Origin: Azolla pinnata
Taxonomy: Eukaryota > Streptophyta > Polypodiopsida > Salviniales > Salviniaceae
Length of the DNA stretch: 33,688 nt
Assembly (NCBI GenBank): GCA_037176905.1
Contig: JBBBWG010000526.1
Coordinates: 3,852-37,539, forward strand
Direction: 5' to 3'
This document shows, piece after piece, positions 9,781 to 20,638 of the stretch; position 1 is the stretch's first letter; each line of letters starts with the position of its first letter. The notes under the pieces are model-generated. The model had not been told where the DNA came from and made no database searches. It was given only the letters and a program-made list of their open reading frames with translations. The position numbers and the translations under genes were made by a program.

Positions 9781-11145
9781 GGATTAACATCTTTTGAGGT
9801 AATTTTCTAACCTTAAACTCTCCATTCGGGAGTTTGAAGTGGATAATAAATGTGTTGTAAAAGAATTCTAATGGAAAGATCCATGGAGATAGATAGCGAT
9901 CATAACTAAAAGTATACTCCGGCTAAGACTCGGAATTAATTTCACCCACATTGTGGATGAGACTTCCACTACCGATCGCTGCAAGCTGCAAATTGCGAAT
10001 CGCAGATGCAAATGAACTCTGAAATCCGTGTGATGAAGTGAGCTTACTTTGAGTGATGAAATTAATAATGTACATCGAAAGCTAGTTACGTTTAGATGCA
10101 AGGTACAAATACTTTGCGGCCTTTGCCGCAAACAAGAACAAACTGATAAGGTTAAGATTGGTCGACAATCCTCCATGAGCAAGAAAAGAAGGTTGTGTCA
10201 AAGCCGGGCTTCTTGTGAAAATAGAGAGGAGGCAAATATGTTGATCGAAACAATGTTTAAATTCACTATTTAAAGAGATTTAATTTACAAGAGTGAATAC
10301 AACTTGGTTGAATCATACAAGATGCTAGCAATACGCATCTTATTTCTCGTTCATTGGCGGAGGTTACAAGGAGAGAGATGGAGGAGATCTGATGATAATC
10401 TATAGTATTTTAACGACTAAGAGATCGACAAAGGTTCAGGGCTTGGCTTCTTCTATCCTTTGATTTGTTTAGGCGTCATTCTTCACAGGTCCGAATAAGA
10501 AGCGAATGACGTTAATTAGCTGACAAATGACTTTCAATAGCTAATAGTGCTTATTAGTTGAACAAATAACGTTTGTTTAACCCTAGTTAGTTGTTCCCCA
10601 TTTCTATAAGCTAATAGTGAGTTAATATGCCTTGTTACATGTGATTTTCTCTGACACAATGGGTGCTAAATCGTCGCGACAACGGAAAGAAGGCCTTAGA
10701 ATTTCAACCAGCATGTTGCTACTGAAATCTAAGTCAAAACCATTACTGCTCCGGTGGGTGATTTGGTGGCCTCAAGACTTCACCAAAATGTTATCGGCAG
10801 TTTCCATATGCCAGATGTTTAATTCCAGTCGATGGGCATTGAAGCTCCACGAGCATCTTCTCGCTCCTCAACAGCCAAGCTGCTACAATTGCTGTCGACT
10901 TCGTGTGTTCGGCGAAAGCTACAGCGATCGACGCAAAAGAGTCTTTCATGTTGCCATTTCTGGGCAAGTTGAGAAGCTGCAGATGTAATTTTGCTACTGA
11001 AAATAATAATGCCCATCACTGGCGATGGGATCTGATCTGCAGCTGCTGCAGCTCTCGACTGTAAATGCGATTGGGGGTTCGTTGGCGTGCATTGAATAAT
11101 GGATGGATGAATGAATGAATGAATGCCCCTTTTTTCATTATCTTG
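9781..11145. other. intergenic, possible LTR remnant, no gene recognised
   Basis: On the minus strand, 10640-10280 has the texture of a retrotransposon LTR/leader (CTCTCTCCTTGTAACC, then a run of ordinary sequence ending TTGTATTCACTCTTG) and lies upstream of the copia fragment in the right orientation. No TG...CA ends or second copy could be fixed. The open frames at 9868-10182 (-), 10049-10273 (+) and 10632-10988 (+) resemble nothing known and are probably chance. Confidence 0.35.
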
Positions 11146-11462
11146 CTTCCTTTTTTTACACCCTCTTCAGCCTTCGGATTCAGATTCAGTTCTTTCTTCA
11201 CACTCTTCTTCTTCTCCTTCTGTGTTACTTCTTCTGCAGAAAACATTACGGAAGAACACATTTACATGAGAAAAAACAATCAGCTTCAAGCCCTTAGCTT
11301 CCTTTTTTTTTCACCCTCCTCTTCAGCCTTCAGATTGAGATTCAGTTCTTTCTTCACACTCTTCTTCTTCTTCTTCTTCTTCTTATGTTACTTCTTCTCC
11401 GGAAAACATTATATGGAAAAACACATGTACATGAGTAAAAAAAACATTCATAAGAAAAACAA
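11146..11462. repeat. tandem duplication of a ~155-bp segment
   Basis: Two adjacent copies (about 11146-11298 and 11299-11462) share CTTCCTTTTTTT, a CAGCCTTC block, GATTCAGTTCTTTCTTCAC, a CTT run, GTTACTTCTTCT and ACATGAG. The second copy has a longer CTT run. This lies in the pyrimidine-rich leader region ahead of the kinase gene. Further GAA and CTT runs follow to 11545 and can pair with each other. Confidence 0.8.
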
Positions 11463-11582
11463 CTAAAAAAGACACACAAGAAGAAGAAGAAGAAGAACAT
11501 CAGAAAAACCTCTTCTTCTTCTTCTTCTTCTTCTTCTTCTTCGCCCTCCCCGCGGATTTCCGCTCCGCAGACGCTCGCATCC

Positions 11583-14500
11583 ATGTATGCTGCGCCCCTC
11601 CCCCTCCTCTGCCTCTGCCTCTGTCTCTGCTTCTCCCTCCCGCTCTCGGAAGCTGATGGAAGCTCCGGTTTGCTTGGCGACGTCGATGGTTCAGGTCGGT
11701 TTCCTTGCCTTCCTGCTTGCCGTATTCGCAATGCAGGCTCGTTTCTCGGTCGTAGCTGCGGGGAAGTTCTCCTTGGGAGCCGGAAGTGTGTTGAATGATT
11801 ATGGATTGGGCTGGGTGTATGGCTATTAGGCCGGGAGTTAGGGTTTTTGAGCTAGAATTTCGCAAACAGGTTTCTCAGATTGAAGAAATGGAATTAGAGT
11901 TTATAGACTGAAGGTTGTGCTGAAGTGGGTTCGATGTGGATTGGGTGGGGGTTTAAAGATCAGTGTGTGGGAACTAATGCATTACTGCTTGGACAATGTG
12001 TTCACAATCTGAGTTAAAGTTAGGTTTTTTAATGCATAGAACATTTGGGATTTAACGGTTGATGATCAGGGTTTATGGATCACAGTTGGCAGATCAGGGT
12101 TTATGGTTTGGGGTTCGGGATTTACAGACTAGGGTTTTAAGCTCCACTTATTAGTTGATTATTAGGGTTTAGTGCAGATCAAGGTTTATGGTTTGGGATT
12201 CGGGATTCACAGACTAGGGTTTTATGTTCGAGTGATTGCGGGAATAGAGATAAGCTGACTTTGTTGTAGGTTCTGGATTTGTGGGGTTTACAGATGTTAC
12301 CCCAAAGTTTACGTTTGAAATTTGTTTTAGGTTTTTGGAATTTGTAGTTATTATGCATTCACGCCCTAAAGTTTCTTGTGGAATTTTGAGGTATTCAAAT
12401 AGAATTGAAAAGAAGCAGAAGTTTGAAACATCTCTTGTTGCATTAAATGTCCATTTTTTGGGTGTTATAAGGAAAGTTTGAACTGGAATTGGCTGTCCTA
12501 AGAAGTACCATCTATCAGCATATACTTCTGCTTCTTTTGGGGCCTGCTAAGGTTCAGGAATATGCTCCCAAAACCTCTCACCATATTACTATCATGAGAA
12601 AGATCTTCGTCAGAGGATTCCAGGATTACTTACTTTGGGTTGTGAATGTGGAGACAAAAGTTCCCAATTCTAGATAATACCCTATTGGGTGAGAAATGGT
12701 GTACTAAGACTAAACAAGATATGGCATCTTATGTTGTATCCTGAATTTCCAGAGTGATACCGAATCGTCCAGGAATATATTCGAAAATTTTGAGAGGCCA
12801 AGATCGATCTATCTAGCAGTTCCTTTTTTGGTTGTTCTTTTGAAATGTCAGCTTCTTGGAGCAGAATCAATTATCTCCATGATTTATTGTTGGAACCGAA
12901 AGAAGCAAAGTGATGATTTTTGGTGGGTGTTTTCAGATGCCGACAAAGTGACGGGTAAAGGAAGACTTGCTCCACCACGATGGTGGTGCAATGGTAATGG
13001 GTCGTTAGAGATCTCTTTGGTTGGGACGAAAGATGTCGAGGTAACAGAGGATGAGGCGTCAAACATGGATGTTAGTTCCATGTTATCAAGAAATATTACT
13101 GTGGATGATCTCAGTGAAACATCACCTCCAGCAATTCTAGTTTCTCTTGGATGTGGTCTGCTTGCTACATGTGCCATGCTATTTCCATGTCTCCAGAAGA
13201 AAAAGAAAACCAAGAGCTTTGTCTCAATCGGAGCAACAAGTGAGTAGCTTTACAGTACGATGATTTCAGAAGAACTGCATCATTAACAGATAAAAAGAGA
13301 ACTGTTTGCAAATAAATACGCAGAAACATATTCAATCTAATTAATTAGCTTGGGGTTTTCTAACTTGGAAGTGTTGCTGGACGCTATAGGTTGCTCTTTA
13401 TCAAGCTCTGGTGAAGAGACTTCTTTTAGTGCCTCTACGTCAAAGACTTTTAGCACTTCTTCTTCACACAAACACTTGCTAAATGCACAGGTAGGCACCT
13501 TTGATACTTCGATACCGCCAGGAAGCAAGACTTTCACTCTCTCAGAGCTCAGCAAAGCTACAAAGAAGTTCCATCCATCTTGTAAAATTGGTCAGGGAGG
13601 TTTTGGTATTGTTTATAAAGGGAAGCTTCAAGATGGCACAGTTGTAGCTATAAAAAGAGCGAAAAAGGTTTGTCATTGTCTATCTGTGGTGATGCAAAAT
13701 GGAGTTCATTTTTCTCTTGAGAGATTTTCTGTACTTTTTTGATTGAACAAGGCTGGGAAATTTGATCTGTGCTGCTTTTTATCTCTTGTTACAGAAAATC
13801 TACGACTCTCGTATCTCGACCGAGTTTGATAATGAAGTCGGAATGCTGCTCAGCATTGATCACCTTAACCTTGTGAAGATGATTGGCTATATGAACGAGC
13901 ACGATGAACGCATCCTAGTTGTTGAGTATGTCCCCAATGGAAATCTGCGACAACACCTTGACGGTGTGAACTACTCACCCTTTTTATGCCACTACAAGTG
14001 CTCATTACCGCATGGGGGCTATAAAACAAAAAACACCTTAAACACCCATATGATTTCGATTGATTACTAGATTAATGTCCTGTTAAAAAATCCTCATAAT
14101 ACTAAATACCCATCTGTTGTCGTAAGTAGTGTAACCTTTTTACTGGACGAGTTAGGGGTTATTCTGATAACTATCCAAATAGTATTAAGGCTGTCTTTTT
14201 ATAGGATGTCATGTGTAGACATGGACCAGAGGAATTCCTCTAGTAGTATCCAGTTGAACTTGAAGTACCCACAATGGGACTTCATGGTGTGAACGCACGC
14301 ACTCATAGTTAGAAGGAAAATTTCGACCTCCCTCTAGCTAATGATGTGTCATCACAACAGGCCTGTTCTATCATAAGTCTTTCATATTAAGGCTGAACCT
14401 TTGTGTGTGTTCTCACACATCAACGCGTTTAGAAATACTATTTCTATAGTGAAGCTAACATCGGTATTTGTTTTCAGGTTTACACGGTATCACACTCAAT

Positions 14501-15707
14501 CTATCAATGCGCCTTGATATTTGTATAGATGTCGCGCATGCACTGACATACCTCCATATGTATGCAGGTGAGCATCAACTTGTGGGATCATAGTCCCTCT
14601 CAACATGTAATGCATTTGCACGTATGTGCTCTTAGTTTTGTGGATAGAAGGGATTATTTATGTGTGCATATATAATGTTGTTTAAACACAAAAGCAACAA
14701 TGTTTTCCTCAGGCATGAATACGACTAATCAGGTGTGTTTCATTCATGTTTAAGGTAAGCCAATTATTCATCGGGATGTGAAACCCTCGAATATCCTCCT
14801 CACCGAGAAGTTCAGGGCAAAGGTAGCAGATTTCGGCTATTCTCGTATGGGTCCGATAGAGGTTGGTGAGACACATGTGTCGACAGAAGTGAAGGGAACG
14901 ACAGGCTATCTGGATCCTGAATACTTGAAGACTTTCCGGCTTACGGAGAAGAGTGACGTGTATTCGTTTGGCATTCTCTTGATTGAAATCATAACCGGGA
15001 GACGACCCATTGATGAGAAAAAGGACATGAAGGAGAAGGTCGCATTGAGATGGGTAAGCTTGTCAGGAAATTTCTATGTCCATACGCATAGCACAGATAT
15101 TGGGCAAATGTATGCATAGGTAGTGTCTGGAATCTTCTACAAGCCATATATCTATTTATCCATCTATATGTCTGTTTCCAGCTTAATTCATTTGATGTGT
15201 TGAAAGGTGCCAATGTATCTATCTCTCTATAAATGTCATATATTTTTTTTGCATACATCTATATGCTGTGTTTTTGATGATTTCAACATCAACAAAACCA
15301 CAGCTGTGACTGGGATATGCTGCATCTTGATGATTCCAACATGAACAAATCTACGTACGTTAATGAATCGTTAAAAAGTCTATATCGATGAATCTATGCA
15401 CGTCACCGAATCCCTCCATTTTCTTTTACCACAGGCGTTCCGAAAGTTCCTGAGTGGGAAAGCTATGGAGATACTCGACCCGAAGCTGGAGCGGTGCAAT
15501 GCATCCTGCAAGGTGGCTGCCAGGATCTCAGAGCTCGCATTCCAGTGCACAGCCCCGACGAAGCTTGATCGGCCGACGATGAAGGAGGTGGCTGAGACCC
15601 TTTGGAATGTAAGAAAGGAATATATCTCCTTCCTGGAAAACCAAGGGGGAAGAAGTCCAAAGGATCTTTTGCTCACTACGGAAAGTCAATCGAATGCTGC
15701 TGCTTGA
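11583..15707 (+). CDS. CRCK3: calmodulin-binding receptor-like kinase (CRCK family)
   Basis: Ser/Thr protein kinase, probably in the plasma membrane. Exons: 11583-11694, 12937-13239, 13390-13667, 13795-13963, 14478-14567, 14755-15053, 15435-15707. Phases join to 507 residues, close to the roughly 510 of Arabidopsis CRCK3. Order: a hydrophobic Leu/Cys signal peptide (residues 1-21), a short ectodomain with N-glycosylation sequons at N58 and N90, a membrane segment at about 103-123 followed by KKKKTK, a Ser-rich linker, and the kinase at about 187-490. The ATP loop GQGGFG is at 206-211, the catalytic Lys at 227, HRDVKPSN at 323-330 (Asp 325) and DFG at 343-345, then [10 protein letters not shown], so it looks like an active RD kinase. 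[19 protein letters not shown] and AFQCTAP are typical of CRCKs. Exon 1 is the least certain: it was chosen by phase and its signal peptide. For exon 3 the acceptor at 13388-13389 restores phase and has a CTAAC branch site. CRCK3 rather than CRCK1 or 2 is inferred from the membrane segment. Confidence 0.85.
12089..12225 (+). repeat. 51-bp direct repeat in kinase intron 1
   Basis: A segment at 12089-12139 recurs at 12175-12225 with about four differences. It has the words GCAGATCAGGGTTTATGG, TTTGGG(A/G)TTCGGGATT and CAGACTAGGGTTTTA. Both copies carry AGGGTTT words like the plant telomere unit. The intron (11695-12936) otherwise shows nothing recognisable; a further short exon inside it cannot be excluded. 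Confidence 0.8.
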
Positions 15708-15987
15708 ATCGGATCTTGTAATCCCCTCGTGTAAATGAACCTCTGGTGCCCACTTCTTCCCAGGTTCTTGGGGCGGTTCCCCTCCTCGTGAAGAAGTATC
15801 TAACAAGTGGCTGGTTAAAACAACATACATAAGGTATCTCTCTCTTGTTCCAGAATATAAATTATTCCTTCTTGATGCGAAGCTTCGATTCTAATTCTAC
15901 TCGTGCCGAGTGTGAGAATGTGCCGACTTCTATGATGCTATCAAAGATGTGCTCGTGTATGCGATAGAGGTTGGCCTCATAGGTCAA
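15708..15987. other. 3' region of the kinase gene
   Basis: Non-coding sequence after the kinase stop, presumably the 3' untranslated region in its first 150-200 nt. No clear AATAAA signal is seen; plants often use loose near-variants, such as the AATATAAAT at 15853. Confidence 0.5.
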
Positions 15988-15996
15988 ATTTCTTAT

Positions 15997-16527
15997 CTGT
16001 AAAATGGAAGCATTGCATTCAGTTAATCCTGTTGGGCCCAAAAGCTTTTTCTTTTTTCTTGTTGATTTTACAGCGGAGTTTTCGCTTCCTCTTGCTTCAA
16101 AACTCATTACTGCAAAGGCAAGTGCAAGACAGATGTATTTATCCCGTAAGATCGGTAGATCCTGTTGTGTTCAATGCCACCCATTCCAATAATCACACCG
16201 ACTGTCGATCTAGGCTGGAGGCTTACTTACTTACTTTGTCGCCTCGCATTAAATGTCGAATGAGCTGGAATATATGCACATTTTTCGACTGAGTTGTATG
16301 CACACAATGCTTCTGAATCTGGCTAGCAAGAATGCTGCCTAACCGATGGATGTATTCTCTACTCCGTCTGCGGGAATGATGAAAGTAGGCCAAGATACAA
16401 GTTGGAAATGGGTAGGTAGGTGATTGATGCCCCAAAGCTGTCGTTGAAATCGTTCTGTAATGGGATTGATTGGTATATGGAGACTTTGTAGAAAAAAGGC
16501 TTGGCCCAACTGAATGCAATGCTTCCC
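15997..16527. mobile_element. inverted-repeat element, MITE-like, unclassified
   Basis: The 19-mer GGAAGCATTGCATTCAGTT at 16006-16024 recurs as an exact reverse complement at 16508-16526. The arms extend inward with an indel to GTTGGGCC(C)..AAGC..TTTTTTC, about 45 bp in all. The 9-mer ATTTCTTAT occurs at 15988-15996 and 16528-16536, as a target-site duplication would. On the left, however, about nine extra bases separate it from the inverted repeat, so the ends are not perfectly tidy. No transposase is encoded. It lies between two convergent genes. Confidence 0.55.
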
Positions 16528-16536
16528 ATTTCTTAT

Positions 16537-17201
16537 GATTTATCATATGGGACTAGAGAATGAACCTAGTGGATTAACCGCAGAGTGCCGTCATCGCAAC
16601 GAAGTAGAGATTAACTAACCCACATGCTCAAACAGTAATCGTAGATCGCAGGTGCAGATTTCTCATAGGCTAGGCCTTCTGAATCGTAATGTTTTTCCTA
16701 GCTCCACTAATCTCGAGGTTGTTAGCGCTACCTCGATGCTAAATCTCGCCTGATTCTGCGCTAATAATCGCCATTGAGCCAACCTTTAATCGAGACGAGG
16801 GAGGGGATCGCATTCCATTCTGAATTTGTTGTTCACACTTGATACACACACATTAGATCTATAGAGGAAAAGAAAAGATGGATTAATTCTATTCCCAGCT
16901 CTCAATGATGAACTTGTTCATGCATATACACTCATCTCTTGACAAAGCTAAAAAAGACTGTTTCTTTCCCCCTCTTCTGTTGTTACAAGCATGAATTCAA
17001 TGTACGCAAATCATGAGGCCGGCCTCGACTTTTCTCTTCTTTTCCCTCTTTTTTCTTCTTATTTGGGGGGTCAAAAACCCTCACATTCAATTATTTGAAC
17101 TACTTTTACATAGATTCAATCGGCAGCGCAAACAAATCGATCTTGGGTCGATGATTCGGCGGCGGAGATCGGTAGAGAAAGGAACCCCCGCATCACATTT
17201 T
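16537..17201. other. intergenic space at the 3' end of the X8 gene
   Basis: The region between the convergent kinase and X8 genes; the part next to 17201 is presumably the X8 3' untranslated region. It has C/T-rich runs near 16964-17070 and a G6 run near 17066. No gene recognised. Confidence 0.5.
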
Positions 17202-18035
17202 TCAGACGAATCGCAGCACAAGCTCCCTCGCTGCCATGAAGCTGATGAGCAAAGCGCAGATTGTAGAGCTGATGTTGGAAGTGAGGATGGAGGAGCTTGA
17301 AGGTGTGGAGCTGCTACTGGAGCTGCTGCTGCTGCTGCTTGAAGGACCAGAGGCCGATGATGGGGGAGGTGGTGATGCAGTGGAGCTGCTGGAACCCAAA
17401 GAAGGATAGACACATGTGCCATTACCTACATTCATACACACATTCATACAATTCATACACTTTCAAACAATTCATACACATTCCACATACACATATGTCA
17501 AAGAGTGACTGTCGAAAGATATACGTGATTGTTGGGTTTGAAAGCATTAGCTCTGTGGGCATTGAAATTCCAGTCGATGCGGAAAAGCAACTATCGACAA
17601 TCGAGTCAGGGAAAGTAGGACCAAGCACAAAAGAAAAGCTTTATCATCATCAGCACCATCGTCATCATAAGAAGCTTGACTTGGGCAGATTTTGCATGCT
17701 GAGTATGATGAATACCTAATTTAATGCTTCCTAAGCCCGGAATGGCATCAGTCAAGTCTCAAAAGAATATGCTTCCCAATCTGAAGTGCATCAAAATGTC
17801 GATGCTTTCTATACATAAATCGTAGATATCTCTTTTGGGTTTCTTTCGTGTGGACTCTATTTGTGAATTAGAAAAAGTATGGATTATAAATCAGGGCAGA
17901 CATGATCTCTAGATTTTCGTTTTTTTTGGTTCTCTTTATATGCACGACATTCTGTGTGTGTGTGTATATTAAGGTTCTATTTCTAAAGAATAAGAATTGT
18001 AAATCAGGAAAAGCACTCTAGATTCATGGCAGCAT

Positions 18036-18106
<71 letters not shown>

Positions 18107-18782
18107 GTGCTATTAGGACCAAGGATTGCCTTGTAAATTCAGGAAATGATTATCATGATTCATTCATTGAAGATGATCAAGATGGATGATGATACTAGGA
18201 TTGTCAAAGTAGGAATCGGAACACAAGATTCATGTAAGCATTTCCTGAATTTACACAAGATTCATGGAAGCATTGAATCAGATGGATGATGATACTAGGA
18301 CTAAGACTTGGATCCTGAAATTAGGATTAATTGGAACTGTACTAGATTCATTGCAAACATGGGTATTGAAGATGATGAATTACATAGATGATGGTATTAG
18401 GGCATTGTGAAATGAGGAATTGGAACACTTAGAGATTCATGGAAGCATTGATTCAGAGGATGATGAATTAGTAAGTGGACGATAATACTAGGAATAAGAA
18501 TCGGATTGTGGAATTAGTAAGTGGAACACTAACTGATTCATGGAAGCATTGATCAAAGATGATTCCAATTCCTAATTCCACAATCCAATTCTTAGTCCTA
18601 GTATCAATGCTTCCATGAATCTAGTCTTCCAATTCTTAGCCCAAGTAGATTCATCATCCATCCAATTCATCATCTTCATGAATGCTTCCATGAAATTTCT
18701 CTGAAGTTTTCTGATTCTTAATTCCACAATCCAATTCTCAGTTCTAGAATCATCATCCATCCCCATCATCACCATCATCATC

Positions 18783-18832
<50 letters not shown>

Positions 18833-20604
18833 CATCATCACCACCATCACCATCATCACCATCATCACCATCATCATCATCATCATCACTATCACCATCA
18901 TCATCACCATTACCATCACCATCATCACCAACATCATCACCATCATCATCATCACCATCACCATCATCATCATCATCACCATCACCATCACCATCATCTT
19001 CAATTGAAGATTCAATGCTTCCACGAACCTCTGAAGTGTTCCGATTCCGAACTCCACAATCCAATTCTCAGTCCTAGAATCATCATCCATCCCCATCATC
19101 ATCATCATCATCATCTTCTTCTTCTTCTTCTTCAATTGAAGATTCAATGCTTCCACAAATCTCTGAAGTGTTCCGATTCCTCATTCCACAATCCAATTCT
19201 CAGTCCTAGAATGGTCATCCATCCCCATCATCATCATCATCATCATCTTCAATTGAAGATTAAATGCTTCCACGAATCTCTGAAGTGTTCCGATTCCTAA
19301 CTCCACAATCCAATTCTCACTCCTAGAATCATCATCCATCCCCATCATCATCATCATCATCATCTTCAATTGAAGATTCAACGCTTCCACGAATCTCTGA
19401 AGTGTTCCGATTCCTCATTCCACAATCCAATTCTCAGTCCTAGAATGGTCATCCATCCCCATCATCATCATCATCATCATCGTCATCATCATCATCTTCA
19501 ATTGAAGATTCAATGCTTCCACGGATCTCTGATTCAGTGTTCCGATTCCCAACTCCACAATCCAATTCTTGGTGCTAGTACCATCATCCATCTATGCAAT
19601 CAGGAAGCTGGATCAAGGAATTAGGGGAAGGAATGGAGCACTCACTAGGATTGGTGGTGGTGAGGCTGGCGACGCCACCGAAGTTGCAGGATTCGGAGAC
19701 GCCCTTCTGCGCGACGTAGTAGTAGTTGAAGGCGTAGGAAGCATGGTGGACGAGGTCGTCCGGGCTGTAGCAGGAGCCGCCGACCTGGATTGCAGAGCAA
19801 TCGGCGTTGCCATAGCCAGTTCCTGAGCCACAAGCCCAGTCCAGAGCCGTCTGCAGAGCGCTCGTTTCTGCGCTTGGATTCGCCACACAGTAGTAGGTCG
19901 TCGTCTGCTGCAGCTTCCTCCTTACGATGCTTCTCCTCCATCGCCCGCTCTGATGATCTCTGCTTCCGATGATCCGCTCAGCATCGCCAGCATCGGGAAT
20001 TTCTGCACCATCGCCATCGCCTAACACGCCCTCCGCGTCGTGGACCACTTCGCTCATGCGCGCATCCTGATCCGACTCATCATCGCCATAGCTTCTTCTT
20101 CCCCATGACAATATGCTGAATCTGATACCCGCATGATGATGATGATGATGATGATGCCCAGCAATCTTCCTCCAGCTCTGCCTCACGATCAGATGATCAT
20201 CGTCATCATCATCATCTGGCCTGGTGTTGTCGATCCATCGGAACCATGATGCCCTCCTCATTCCTCCTGCTAGCGCTGCGGCCGAGTGTAGATTCAACCC
20301 TCGATCCTGCTGTACATCAGCCCCGATTCGCTCGAACCTGTATACAGATTCATCCCCCATTGCATGATGATGATGATGCTGGTGATCATCATCAGATTCA
20401 TCATCATCATGGTGGTGGTGATGGCGATGGCGATGGTGATGGTGATAGATGCTCGGGAGTTGTATAAGGAAGCCCCTCCGTGCAATGCCTGCAAAATCAA
20501 ACCAGGAGAAGATTTGAGTTTGGAAGTAGCTGACTCAGTGCAGATTCAGAAGGGAAAAGGAAAGGAAAGGAAAGAAATAGATCAGAAACCTCACTTCCTC
20601 TCCT

Positions 20605-20638
<34 letters not shown>

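Noticed and set aside
10632..10988. 118-codon + frame
   Set aside because: Possible start and ordinary composition, but no known domain; codons and context do not separate it from chance beside a retroelement relic.
13349..13389. Nearer acceptor for kinase exon 3 at 13348
   Set aside because: Joining it to the 13239 donor shifts the frame and meets a stop within 15 codons; the 13389 acceptor restores frame.
18572..19156. 194-codon minus frame rich in Met and Asp
   Set aside because: It consists of the ATG triplets and satellite units of the X8 intron 2; no independent motif.
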